From: JdFR-22 sp046537735
Lineage (GTDB): Archaea; Halobacteriota; Archaeoglobi; Archaeoglobales; Archaeoglobaceae
Assembly: GCA_046537735.1 (NCBI GenBank)
Contig: JBKHKH010000025.1
Coordinates: forward strand, 1 to 19,574
DNA length: 19,574 bases
Reading direction: 5' to 3'
Shown here: positions 7,208 to 14,988 of the stretch, piece by piece
Layout of the letters: each line of letters opens with the position of its first letter
How positions within the stretch are numbered: the first letter of the stretch is position 1
The notes under the pieces: generated by a model
The model's database searches: none
What the model was told of the DNA's origin: nothing
What the model saw: only the letters and a program-made list of their open reading frames with translations
Made by a program: the position numbers and the translations under genes

Positions 7208-8155
7208 ATGAGCAAAACAGTTATAAAAAGAGTTCTGAAGGCTATGTTTATGGGAGCAGCAAAAATCTACTTTCCGGATGGGCATCTGGAGAAACCCATA
7301 TGGGATGCTCTGGTTAAAGCAGGTTATAATTTGAGGAAAAGCGCCAGAGGATACATAATCGGGGTCGATCATCCTGATCTCACCTTCAAACAGGTAAGAC
7401 CTCAGATCATGCCCTTTTACATAAATATGAACAAAGGGGATGGCGGCTTTACCGGTGGGGATATTCTGGAGAACTCCAGGCTCAGGTACGACCTCAAAAA
7501 TGTGGTCGTGGTGGAAGAGCTGCCCTTCAGGCCTACCAGACTGGTGGCAGCGATCTCCAAAGAACAGTACCCGGACGTAAAGTCCATTGAAGACCTCAGG
7601 GACCAGGTGAGAGATAAACAGGTAATGCTGGCATCAGAGTTTCCGGAGCTTGCTGAAAGATATGCCAGACACAACGGGTTGAATACCATCGTTTTCGACC
7701 CCATAGGAAAAACGGAGGCTTCTCTGCTCCCTCCTCATCCGGAGGCCGATCTGATAATAGAGGTCACCGAATTCGGTACTACACTTAAGGAGAACGAATG
7801 CAGGATCATCGATAATGTCATGGAGGACATCAAATCGGTATTCATTGCCAATGCAAACTCCTACAAGGAGAAAAAACCTGTAATTAACAATCTGATGACC
7901 GATTTGAGGGAAGTGCTCAACTCACAGAATCTGGTCAGTCTGGTTCTCAACGTTCCTGAAAAGGATAAAATCGATGCTGTGCTAAACTTTCTGAGCGATG
8001 AGGGTTTCAATCCCACTGTTTCTCAGCTTGCCGGAGGAGGAGTCGCTGTCCACATTATACTGGACCGTGAAAAAGTTAAATTCCTCAAACCAAAGCTCAG
8101 GGAACTTGGTGCCAGGCGTGTGGCCAGCCAGCCCATTATAACCTTCGGGGATTGA
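7208..8155 (+). CDS. hisG: HisG-like ATP phosphoribosyltransferase, long form, divergent
   Basis: 315 residues from ATG 7208; TTG 7187 and GTG 7193 are in-frame alternatives, and GAGGGTGAG lies upstream of the ATG. The fold order is that of long-form HisG: a PDGHLEKPIWDAL N-terminal strand-helix, a GFTGGDILEN segment, a TEFGTTLKEN loop matching the PRPP-binding TGTTL-x-N loop, and a C-terminal ACT-like HisG_C domain (LNVPEKDKIDAVL to RRVASQPI). HisG joins ATP and PRPP in the first step of histidine synthesis, and the ACT domain normally binds histidine for feedback inhibition. Several core positions differ from typical HisG (GKTE for GSVE, FGTTL for TGTTL). No other his gene is adjacent, so a paralogue with another role is possible. 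Confidence 0.75.
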   Translation: MSKTVIKRVLKAMFMGAAKIYFPDGHLEKPIWDALVKAGYNLRKSARGYIIGVDHPDLTFKQVRPQIMPFYINMNKGDGGFTGGDILENSRLRYDLKNVVVVEELPFRPTRLVAAISKEQYPDVKSIEDLRDQVRDKQVMLASEFPELAERYARHNGLNTIVFDPIGKTEASLLPPHPEADLIIEVTEFGTTLKENECRIIDNVMEDIKSVFIANANSYKEKKPVINNLMTDLREVLNSQNLVSLVLNVPEKDKIDAVLNFLSDEGFNPTVSQLAGGGVAVHIILDREKVKFLKPKLRELGARRVASQPIITFGD

Positions 8156-8190
8156 AAGATTTTGCACTTTCGCTAAAGTAGAAAACATTA

Positions 8191-8244
8191 TAGGTCTACC
8201 CAAGTTAAATGTGATGCTAGGTCTACCTAAGTTAAATGTGATGC
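8191..8244 (+). repeat. 27-bp tandem repeat upstream of the RPA operon
   Basis: TAGGTCTACCCAAGTTAAAT plus GTGATGC (8191-8217) is repeated at 8218-8244 with a single C/T difference. A decayed third copy (GACCTGAGTTGGGTTGAT) follows around 8256. Each copy has a weak TATA-like AGTTAAATG. The repeat may duplicate a promoter or binding site 55-105 nt ahead of the RPA start. Confidence 0.85.
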
Positions 8245-8297
8245 CAACTAAAATCTGACCTGAGTTGGGTTGATCTAGTATTAAAGGGGATGATTTA

Positions 8298-9245
8298 ATG
8301 GATGGGGATCAGAAGAGTGAAGTAATATCCCGGCTGGCTGAGCAGATAACTGAGAAATTCAAGAGTTCGGGTCTTGAGGTTGAGCCCAAAGATGTATCTA
8401 AACGTCTAGAACTCCTCATATTCGAGTTTAAGGTACCCGAGAACGAGGCCGTGAAAACAGTAACTAATTATCTGATGAAGGAAATGGATGTTCCCAGGGA
8501 GCAGGTTACATCTGAGAGTCCTTTTATTAAAATTAAAGATGTAATCAAGCCTGGTGAATGGGTAAGCTTTAAGGCCAAAGTTGTACAGCTGTGGGATTCC
8601 AATAGCCCCAACGTCTCTCAGGTGGGGCTGGTAGGGGACGATACGGGAATCACCAAGTTCATCATCTGGGCCAAGTCGGGCAAGAGAGAAGTCAGCGAAG
8701 GCAAAAGCTATATATTCAAGAATGTAGTCACCGACTCCTTCGGAGGGAGAATGCAGGTCGCTGTTAACAGGAACAGCGATATCGAGGAGATCGAAGAAGA
8801 TGTGTCCTTACCCCCCAGAGAGCTGGAAGTTGTGGGGGCCTTGATAGCCATACAGCAAAACAGTGGTTTGATCCGAAGATGTAACGAGTGCAAGAGAACC
8901 ATCTCCAAAGGTATATGTCCTGTCCACGGAAAAACCTCCGGATACGATGACCTCAGGATCAAAGGAGTTATCGATGATGGAGAGAACTTCTACGAGATAA
9001 TACTGAATGAGGATAACATTAGATCACTGACGGGAATAGACCTGGAGAAGGCCAAAAAGATAGCTGAAGAGAACCTCGATAGATCCGCTGTACTGCAGAT
9101 CCTCAAGCAGAAGCTCTTGGGGAAATACTTCGTGATCAGAGGAGGAAGAGGGGAAAGATATCTGCTGGTGAACAACATTGATTATCTTAAAGAGGATTTG
9201 AGCGGTAAGATCAATGATCTGCTTGCTGAAATGGAGGGACAGTAG
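8298..9245 (+). CDS. Replication protein A-like ssDNA-binding protein (zinc-finger type)
   Basis: A 315-residue euryarchaeal RPA large-subunit homologue (RPA41-like). An N-terminal helical region (1-70) precedes an OB-fold at about 75-165. A zinc finger C195-x2-C198-x8-C207-x2-H210 follows, and a second OB-like region occupies about 215-300. It coats and protects single-stranded DNA in replication and repair. A strong ribosome site (GGGGATGA) precedes ATG 8298. The stop is immediately followed by the start of the second RPA gene, giving the two-gene arrangement common in Euryarchaeota. Confidence 0.85.
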   Translation: MDGDQKSEVISRLAEQITEKFKSSGLEVEPKDVSKRLELLIFEFKVPENEAVKTVTNYLMKEMDVPREQVTSESPFIKIKDVIKPGEWVSFKAKVVQLWDSNSPNVSQVGLVGDDTGITKFIIWAKSGKREVSEGKSYIFKNVVTDSFGGRMQVAVNRNSDIEEIEEDVSLPPRELEVVGALIAIQQNSGLIRRCNECKRTISKGICPVHGKTSGYDDLRIKGVIDDGENFYEIILNEDNIRSLTGIDLEKAKKIAEENLDRSAVLQILKQKLLGKYFVIRGGRGERYLLVNNIDYLKEDLSGKINDLLAEMEGQ

Positions 9246-9953
9246 ATGATGCAGAAAAGGGAGATCGCCAAAAGGCTTTTCGCCCACGAGTTCAACCAGT
9301 CCACACATAAGATCGAGCAGGAAGGAGAGAAAACCCCTACATACGTCCTTACACCCACAGGAGCGAGATGTAACCGGGTTTTTGTAGTAGGGGTCTTGCT
9401 GGACAAAGAAGAGATCAGACCTGATTCCAATTTCTGGAGAATCAGAGTCAGCGATCCCACAGGAGTTTTCGTTTGTACAGCTGGTAGATTCCAGCCCGAC
9501 GCCCTGGAAGCGCTCATGGAGATCGAACCCCCAGAAATGATATCAGTGGTGGGCAAGGTCAATGTTTACGAGGGAGAATCCCGGACTTTTGTATCCCTTA
9601 GACCGGAGTCGATCACCGTGGTGGAAAAAGAGATCAGAGACTACTGGGTTTACGAGACGGCTAAAAGAACCCTGGAAAGGATAGAGAAAATGCAAAATAA
9701 TCAGGAAGATCCCAACATTGCTCTCGCCTGGCAGGTTTACAGTCCAGATGTGGAAGAATATAAGAGTACCGTCAAAAAAGCTCTCCTGGCTATAAAAGAG
9801 GAATACGAGGCTTTCGAATCCGATAAAGAAGAAGAGAAAGACCTGAAAGAGCAAGAAAAACGTGTAGACGGAGGAATGGAAGAAGAATCTGTTCTAGAAG
9901 AGATAGAATTCGAAGAAGAGGAGTGGGACCTATCAGATATACTGGGTGAATGA
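9246..9953 (+). CDS. RPA-associated OB-fold protein (RPA32-like)
   Basis: A 235-residue partner of the RPA gene just upstream. One OB-fold spans about 30-125 (RVFVVGVLLDKEEI, FWRIRVSDPTGVF, VVGKVNVYEG). A helical, charged region follows, ending in a very acidic tail (EEEEWDLSDILGE). An acidic C-terminal tip is the classic protein-interaction tail of SSB proteins, so this one may recruit repair or replication partners; that role is inference. It starts ATGATG with GGAGGGA upstream, and its stop overlaps the next gene by four bases. Confidence 0.82.
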   Translation: MMQKREIAKRLFAHEFNQSTHKIEQEGEKTPTYVLTPTGARCNRVFVVGVLLDKEEIRPDSNFWRIRVSDPTGVFVCTAGRFQPDALEALMEIEPPEMISVVGKVNVYEGESRTFVSLRPESITVVEKEIRDYWVYETAKRTLERIEKMQNNQEDPNIALAWQVYSPDVEEYKSTVKKALLAIKEEYEAFESDKEEEKDLKEQEKRVDGGMEEESVLEEIEFEEEEWDLSDILGE

Positions 9954-11098
9954 TGATACCAGGACCATCTAAATTGGAGACTTCCCGGCTTTCCCACATC
10001 TCCACCTCCATGATCAGGAGAATGTTCGATGTAGTTGCCAAAGCGCAAATGGAGGGTAGAGATGTTATTAACCTCTCTATTGGCGAGCCCGACTTCGACA
10101 CCCACCCCTCAATAGTCGAGAAAGCCAGTAAAGCCATGCGGGAGGGTTTTACTCATTATTCTTCCAATTTTGGCCTCGATGAGCTGCGAGAGCTAATTGC
10201 TGAACGCTACGGTATCAGCGGTGTAAGCAGTGATAACGTAATGATGACCGCAGGAGCGAGCGAAGCCCTGTTGAACGCCAGCCTGGCATTTATAGAAGAG
10301 GGCAGCAGGGTCATTGTACCCACACCCAATTTTCTATCTTATTTTACTTACGGAAGATTATGTGGAGCCAGAACCGAGCATTTACCCACCCATGATAATG
10401 ATTTCCAGATCGATGTGAACGCTCTTAACGAAGTTATGGATGATGATGTTTCCCTTATCTTCATCAACTCTCCCAATAACCCTACAGGAGCAGTAATGGA
10501 CAATTTAAAGCAGATCGCAGAGATCGGTGCAGAATACGATGCGGTGGTGGTAAGTGACGAGATATACGATTCCATATACTACGATAAGAGACCGCAGTCC
10601 CTGGCCGGAATGGATAATGTAGTGGTGGTAAACGGATTCTCCAAGAGCTTGTCCATGACCGGTTGGAGAGTGGGTTACGTCATCGCCAGCGATGAGTTAC
10701 TGGACTCCATGCTAAAGGTTCACCAGGTGAACGGCGTTTGTGCACCTACCTTCGCTCAAAAAGCTATAGCCGAGGTCATGAAAATGGGTGAGGATAAGCG
10801 TATAACGGGTGAAATGGTCAAGGAGTTCAGGAGTAGAAGGGATTTCGTTTACAGCAGGCTCATAGAGATGGGTTTGAAGGCAGTAAAGCCCGAGGGCGCC
10901 TTCTACATCTTCCCGGAAATCCCAGGCGATTGTATAGAGTTTTCAGAAAAGCTGGTGGATTACGGTGTGGCCGTCACACCCGGTATACCTTTCGGAGAAG
11001 GGAATGATCACCATATAAGGATCTCCTACGCAGCCTCTATGGAGGATCTGGAGAAAGCTATGGAGAGAATAGAAGATTTTATCGATCAACAGCGCTAG
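9950..11098 (+). CDS. aspC: Aspartate aminotransferase-like, fold type I PLP enzyme
   Basis: A 382-residue class I/II aminotransferase. Visible PLP-site residues are the SPNNPTG block (174-180), D203 in VSDEIYD, and the Schiff-base lysine K232 in NGFSKSLSMTGWRVGY; a substrate-carboxylate Arg lies in the C-terminal HHIRISYA segment. It transfers amino groups between aspartate or another amino acid and 2-oxoglutarate. The sequence resembles archaeal aspartate aminotransferases, though aromatic or branched-chain specificity cannot be excluded. The start overlaps the RPA32-like stop (ATGA), so it is co-translated with the RPA genes, an arrangement without obvious functional logic. A T-rich run at 11111-11115 may terminate the transcript. 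Confidence 0.85.
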   Translation: MMIPGPSKLETSRLSHISTSMIRRMFDVVAKAQMEGRDVINLSIGEPDFDTHPSIVEKASKAMREGFTHYSSNFGLDELRELIAERYGISGVSSDNVMMTAGASEALLNASLAFIEEGSRVIVPTPNFLSYFTYGRLCGARTEHLPTHDNDFQIDVNALNEVMDDDVSLIFINSPNNPTGAVMDNLKQIAEIGAEYDAVVVSDEIYDSIYYDKRPQSLAGMDNVVVVNGFSKSLSMTGWRVGYVIASDELLDSMLKVHQVNGVCAPTFAQKAIAEVMKMGEDKRITGEMVKEFRSRRDFVYSRLIEMGLKAVKPEGAFYIFPEIPGDCIEFSEKLVDYGVAVTPGIPFGEGNDHHIRISYAASMEDLEKAMERIEDFIDQQR

Positions 11099-11130
11099 TC
11101 AATTGGTCCGTTTTTAGCGTTTCCCTATGG

Positions 11131-11153
11131 CTTATATACACCCTGATCGGGTG
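11131..11153 (+). promoter_or_regulatory. arsA promoter with adjacent inverted repeat
   Basis: CTTATATACA (11131-11140) is a good TATA box, predicting a start near 11162 and a leader of about 40 nt. Directly downstream, CACCC-TGATC-GGGTG (11139-11153) is a perfect 5-bp inverted repeat overlapping the TATA edge, a possible repressor site. Confidence 0.5.
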
Positions 11154-11200
11154 AGCCTTTAACCATCAAACTTTTATTCATCGCCTCAAGAGTAGGGTAA

Positions 11201-12370
11201 ATGGGCATAGATACTGGAGACGTCAGAACAATACTTTTCACTGGAAAAGGGGGAGTAGGAAAGACCACCGTAGCGGCTGCTACAGGAGTTAAAACGTCAA
11301 GTTTGGGATATAAAACCCTGATCATATCTACTGATCCGGCTCACAGCCTTTCAGACTCGCTTCAGACAGAGATAGGACCTGAGTCCACTGAGGTCAAGGA
11401 TAATCTTTATGCAATGGAAGTTAATGTAGAACATGAGCTGGAAAGGCACTGGAGCGTGATCAAAGAATATTTAACAGTCCTTTTCAAATCCCAGGGTATA
11501 GACGATGTAATTGCCGAAGAGCTGGCTATTTTCCCCGGATTTGATGAGCTGGCCAGCCTTTTACATTTGCTCACTTATCATCAGAACAAGGAATTCGATG
11601 TGATAATACTTGACTGTGCGCCCACCGGTGAGACCCTTCGACTGCTGAGCGTTCCCGAGGTGGCCAAATGGTACATGAACAGGTTCTTTGGAATAGAGAA
11701 AAGATTGATGAAATACGTTAAGCCCGTAGCAGAGCCCATGTTCAAACTTCCCCTGCCCCAAGAGGAGGTCATGGACAAGATCCAGGAAATGTATGTGAAG
11801 ATGGGGAACCTGAAGGAGATTCTTGAAGGGGAGAGTACGGTAGTAAGAATAGTCATGAACCCCGAAAAAATGGTGATCAAGGAATCAGAAAGAGCATTCA
11901 CCTACCTGAACCTCTTTGGATACAAGGTAGACTGTGTTATAGTAAACAAAGTATTTCCGGAACAGGCGGGAGATTACTTCTCCCGATGGCTGGAAATACA
12001 ACAGGATAACATCAAGCAGATCGAAGAAACTTTCCCCGTACCGGTATTCACCATACCCTTTCAATCATCCGAAATCGTGGGCGATATGCTTCAAGAACTT
12101 GGAGAGAACCTCTACAATGGACAGGATCCATCTCAATCGTTCACTCATGAAAAACCCATGAGAGTTGAGAAAGATGGCGAGGGCTTTATTCTCAATCTGA
12201 AAGCGCCTTTCGTTAATAAAGAAGAGCTCAGTTTGAACAAGAGGGGTGAAGAGTTGATAATTGCTACCAAACAGTGGAAGCGGGTGCTTTTCCTGCCTCA
12301 ATCCCTCGCCCTCAAGGAACCCAGTGGAGCAAGTTTTAATAACGGTGAACTCCAAATAAAGTTCAAGTAA
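11201..12370 (+). CDS. arsA: ArsA/Get3-family ATPase with C-terminal HSP20-like domain
   Basis: A 389-residue P-loop ATPase. The deviant Walker A is GKGGVGKTT (15-23), switch I is DPAHSLSDS (45-53) and switch II is DCAPTGETLRLL (138-149). Residues ~315-389 form the alpha-crystallin/HSP20-like domain appended to many archaeal ArsA proteins (strands FILNLKAPFV to GELQIKFK). There is no paired-cysteine metalloid site or Get3-type CxxC, so arsenite transport is unlikely. A role in tail-anchored membrane protein targeting or general chaperoning is more plausible from family knowledge. It has its own promoter and is followed by a small gene 41 bases downstream. Confidence 0.88.
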   Translation: MGIDTGDVRTILFTGKGGVGKTTVAAATGVKTSSLGYKTLIISTDPAHSLSDSLQTEIGPESTEVKDNLYAMEVNVEHELERHWSVIKEYLTVLFKSQGIDDVIAEELAIFPGFDELASLLHLLTYHQNKEFDVIILDCAPTGETLRLLSVPEVAKWYMNRFFGIEKRLMKYVKPVAEPMFKLPLPQEEVMDKIQEMYVKMGNLKEILEGESTVVRIVMNPEKMVIKESERAFTYLNLFGYKVDCVIVNKVFPEQAGDYFSRWLEIQQDNIKQIEETFPVPVFTIPFQSSEIVGDMLQELGENLYNGQDPSQSFTHEKPMRVEKDGEGFILNLKAPFVNKEELSLNKRGEELIIATKQWKRVLFLPQSLALKEPSGASFNNGELQIKFK

Positions 12371-12411
12371 TTGATAGTGATAGAGGATACCGATTGGTAA
12401 TAGGTGAAATA

Positions 12412-12606
12412 ATGCCCAGAGATGTTAAGGTTAAGATCCCCACTATGGATGATGTTTTACCCAGGGAATTTAGAGAGCACTTGATGGAGGCATATAAAGA
12501 GAGCTTACTTGCCTTTAGAAGCCTTATTGATGCTCAGGTGAAAAGGATCGAAGAGGGTGAAGCAGATAGGGAAAGTAAAGTGATAAAGAAGATAGAGATA
12601 GAATAA
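12412..12606 (+). CDS. Small charged helical protein of unknown function downstream of arsA
   Basis: 64 residues from ATG 12412, with an AGGTGA ribosome site; an in-frame TTG lies at 12394. I do not recognise the family. An N-terminal strand-like segment (VKVKIPTM) precedes a long amphipathic helix of about residues 12-50 (REFREHLMEAYKESLLAF, then DAQVKRIEE), and the tail is Lys/Glu-rich. There is no signal peptide, membrane segment or cysteine. Its position 41 bases after arsA suggests co-transcription and perhaps a partner or adaptor role, but nothing in the sequence proves it. Confidence 0.6.
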   Translation: MPRDVKVKIPTMDDVLPREFREHLMEAYKESLLAFRSLIDAQVKRIEEGEADRESKVIKKIEIE

Positions 12607-12688
12607 CCTTCAGTGCCTCAAGATCTGTCTTTCATCAGCCTTGCATGTCTCCTCTTTAATCATCCAGTTTGGCAATAGAAAAAAGAGT

Positions 12689-12696
12689 TTTATAAC
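12689..12696 (+). promoter_or_regulatory. TATA box upstream of the Cys-rich small ORF
   Basis: TTTATAAC is centred about 24 nt before the ATG at 12716, close to the spacing expected for a leaderless archaeal transcript. It is the only good promoter-like element in the 12607-12838 gap. Confidence 0.4.
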
Positions 12697-12715
12697 CCAT
12701 GTGGCGAGCCCATCT

Positions 12716-12781
12716 ATGAGCAAGAGAATTAGAGAAAAGTGCAAGGACTGCATGATTTGCTTCAAGAAGAGGAGGAGGTAA
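12716..12781 (+). CDS. Possible 21-residue Cys-rich basic peptide
   Basis: The ORF encodes MSKRIREKCKDCMICFKKRRR. It has a C-x2-C-x2-C core flanked by basic residues. A TATA box is placed for leaderless start at its ATG, and its stop overlaps another ATG (TAATG at 12779-12783) preceded by a very strong GGAGGAGGT. It may be a small metal-binding peptide, a leader ORF controlling the downstream nuclease gene, or chance. Length alone makes it uncertain. Confidence 0.3.
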   Translation: MSKRIREKCKDCMICFKKRRR

Positions 12782-12838
12782 TGCCTTCTGTCCTCTCTCC
12801 ATATTCTGGAGGATTTCGGTTTTCTACCCTTTAAAAGA

Positions 12839-13702
12839 GTGGAGAAGGGTAAAACAAGAGTCCACCTGACATTAAGATTCGAGACAGACCTTCATATCGA
12901 CTCTTCTTCCGGAGCTGAAGGTTATAATTTGATTACTCACGCCCACACTGACCATTACGGGCAGAACAATATGAATAATCCCCGGGCTGTCGCTTCTCAC
13001 CACACAGCATCTATTCTGGAGACCACAACCTCCAGAAAATTTTCGGGGATGTGCTTCCAGGTGGGAAACAGGATCGATCTGGATGGCTTAAAGATACAGA
13101 CTTACCCTACTAAACATATCCCTGGCTCCTGTGCGTTTATGATAAATTCTTCATCGAAGGTACTGGTCACAGGAGATGTCAAGGATTACTCTCAATTACC
13201 GCAATGCGATGTGCTGGTTACAGAAGCTACTTACGGCAGTCCTCAGGACAATTTTCAGGAAGAACTTGAAAAAGTGGTCGATGAAGCAGTGGATTCTACT
13301 TACGGAGTTTACCCCATTGGAAAAGCTCAGCGGGTCACCAGGATATTGAGTGAAGCTGGCTACATGGTCTCGGCTGAAGAGAAGATAGCCAGGTTATGCA
13401 GTTCGCTGGGAATAGAATGCAGCCACGATCAAAGCGAAGGAGACGTGAATCTAGTATCACCCCGTAGTTTAAGGGAGATAAGCGGAAAGAAGTTCATGCT
13501 CACCGCCCAGAGGTTTTACTATCCCCGGATCGTGGTCAGCGACCACCTGGATTATGAAGGTATAAAGAATATGGTGGAGCACTGTAACCCTGAACACGTG
13601 TTGTTTTACCACGGGAAGCCCTCCGAACACTTATGTCAGGAAATAAAAGACATGGGGATAGATGTTACCCTCCTCTCCCACCTGGAGAAGATCAGAGTCT
13701 AG
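12839..13702 (+). CDS. Metallo-beta-lactamase-fold nuclease, archaeal mRNA 3'-processing/exonuclease-like
   Basis: 287 residues from GTG 12839. Metal-site motifs are THAHTDH (33-39), H93 in KHIPGS, D113 in TGDVKD, the TEATYG block near 129, the short GKAQ motif, and C-terminal SDHLDY and YHGKP. These match COG1236-type nucleases and DNA-ligase-associated exonucleases. The cap between the two halves is much shorter than a full beta-CASP domain. Expected activity is metal-dependent RNA or DNA exonuclease. The GTG has no ribosome site. A strongly initiated ATG at 12781 lies in another frame and stops after 17 codons, just before this start, so the true N-terminus may be frameshifted or misassigned. 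Confidence 0.78.
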   Translation: MEKGKTRVHLTLRFETDLHIDSSSGAEGYNLITHAHTDHYGQNNMNNPRAVASHHTASILETTTSRKFSGMCFQVGNRIDLDGLKIQTYPTKHIPGSCAFMINSSSKVLVTGDVKDYSQLPQCDVLVTEATYGSPQDNFQEELEKVVDEAVDSTYGVYPIGKAQRVTRILSEAGYMVSAEEKIARLCSSLGIECSHDQSEGDVNLVSPRSLREISGKKFMLTAQRFYYPRIVVSDHLDYEGIKNMVEHCNPEHVLFYHGKPSEHLCQEIKDMGIDVTLLSHLEKIRV

Positions 13703-13737
13703 CTGATCAGTTTCTAAGATGGTCTAGATGATACTGA

Positions 13738-13760
13738 ATACCAAATACTAGATACCAAAT
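13738..13760. repeat. Short direct repeats in the convergent gap
   Basis: ATACCAAAT occurs at 13738-13746 and 13752-13760 (14-bp period), with a degenerate relative just after. This is the AT-rich 67-base gap between two convergent genes; it probably serves transcription termination from both sides. Confidence 0.5.
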
Positions 13761-13769
13761 TATCAAATA

Positions 13770-14945
13770 CTAAATGCCGGCCTGAGTTATTCTCTCCACA
13801 GCTTCTCTGGTAATCTCTTCACTTCTGGTTAGGGCAAATCTGACAAAGCCATCTCCGTATTCTCCGAAACCAACGCCTGGGGTCACCAGCACACCTGCAT
13901 CATCCAGAAGTTTTTTGGTGAACGATATACTGTCGTAACCTGGGGGAACTCCACACCACAGGTAGAATGTGGCTTTGGGCACATTGACATCCAATCCCGT
14001 ATTCTTCAGACCATCAACGAGTATGTCTCTTCTCTTTTTGTAGATCTGATTGTTCTTCTCTATTACCTCATCACTCCCACTCAGGGCAGCCACACCGGCT
14101 TCCTGCACGGCGTGGAAGGTGCCACTGTCGATATTGGTCTTAACTTTCAACAGCCCGTTGAGAGCCTCGTGATTGCCTACAGCCATGCCGATCCTCCAGC
14201 CGGTCATATTATAGGTTTTGGACAGAGAGTTGAACTCTATGACCACATCCATGGCTCCCTCAACTTCCATGAAGCTCTTTACCCTGTAATCAAAGGATAC
14301 ATCACTGTAAGCTGCGTCCTGAGCCAAAATTATCTTGTTATCTCTGCAGAAATCAATCGCTTCCTTTATAAAGTCCATCTCCGCCACACCACTGGTGGGA
14401 TTGTTGGGATAATTCAGAAACATTATCTTTGTCTTTTTGGCCACATCTTCGGAGATAGACTGCAAATCAGGTAGAAATCCGTTTTCCTCTTTTAAAGGCA
14501 TAATGTAGGGATTGCCTCCGGCAAAAACGGTAGAGCTATAATATACAGGATAGTGAGGGTCAGGGACAAGGACATAATCTCCGGGTTCTACAAATGCCAT
14601 TGGTAAATGGGCTATACCCTCCTTAGAGCCTATGAGAGCGATTACATCCTTCTCGGGGTCCAGCTTTACCTTCTTTCTTCTCTGATAAAAATCTGCCACA
14701 GCTTCTTTGAAAGAGGTCATACCGGCATAATCAGGATATTTCTGGTTCTCCACCTTTTCCACTGCTCTTTGCATCGCTTCCACGACACGAGAAGGTGTGG
14801 CCAGATCAGGGTCTCCAACTCCAAAATCAATGACATCCACCCCTTCTCTTTGCTTCTCCTTTTTCATGACATCCAATTCCGCAAACAAATATGGGGGCAA
14901 CTGGTTCAATCTCTCTGCCAGAGGAAAATTGGAATGGGATTCCAT
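13770..14945 (-). CDS. dapL: LL-diaminopimelate aminotransferase-like
   Basis: 391 residues from ATG 14945. The N-terminus AERLNQLPPYLFAELD is the typical DapL start; other PLP-site features are GVGDPDL (42-48), NYPNNPTS, D210 in AQDAAYSD, and the Schiff-base lysine K243 in SLSKTYNMTGWRIG. DapL converts tetrahydrodipicolinate and glutamate directly to LL-diaminopimelate for lysine synthesis. Close relatives act as aspartate or glutamate-pyruvate aminotransferases, so specificity is not certain. GTG 14960 is an in-frame alternative start lying inside a repeat. It is the last gene of the dtdA-AMP phosphorylase-citrate synthase operon, 43 bases after citrate synthase, and shares 2-oxoglutarate/glutamate metabolism with it. 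Confidence 0.8.
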   Translation of the reverse strand: MESHSNFPLAERLNQLPPYLFAELDVMKKEKQREGVDVIDFGVGDPDLATPSRVVEAMQRAVEKVENQKYPDYAGMTSFKEAVADFYQRRKKVKLDPEKDVIALIGSKEGIAHLPMAFVEPGDYVLVPDPHYPVYYSSTVFAGGNPYIMPLKEENGFLPDLQSISEDVAKKTKIMFLNYPNNPTSGVAEMDFIKEAIDFCRDNKIILAQDAAYSDVSFDYRVKSFMEVEGAMDVVIEFNSLSKTYNMTGWRIGMAVGNHEALNGLLKVKTNIDSGTFHAVQEAGVAALSGSDEVIEKNNQIYKKRRDILVDGLKNTGLDVNVPKATFYLWCGVPPGYDSISFTKKLLDDAGVLVTPGVGFGEYGDGFVRFALTRSEEITREAVERITQAGI

Positions 14946-14947
14946 TC

Positions 14948-14968
14948 TATCACCTATCACCTATCACC
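14948..14968 (-). repeat. Triplicated 7-bp ribosome-site repeat before dapL
   Basis: On the minus strand GGTGATA is repeated three times exactly, ending two bases before the ATG at 14945. Each unit carries GGTGA, a Shine-Dalgarno-like core, so copy number would alter the ribosome site and the alternative GTG start. Confidence 0.8.
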
Positions 14969-14988
14969 ATCAATTATCACATCAATCA

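Noticed and set aside
8191..8244. CRISPR-like repeats
   Set aside because: Only two directly adjacent copies with no spacers; a tandem duplication.
11201..12370. Arsenic-resistance pump ATPase
   Set aside because: No metalloid-binding cysteine triad, no arsB/acr3 or arsR nearby, and a single ATPase domain with HSP20-like tail, which fits the archaeal Get3-like group better.
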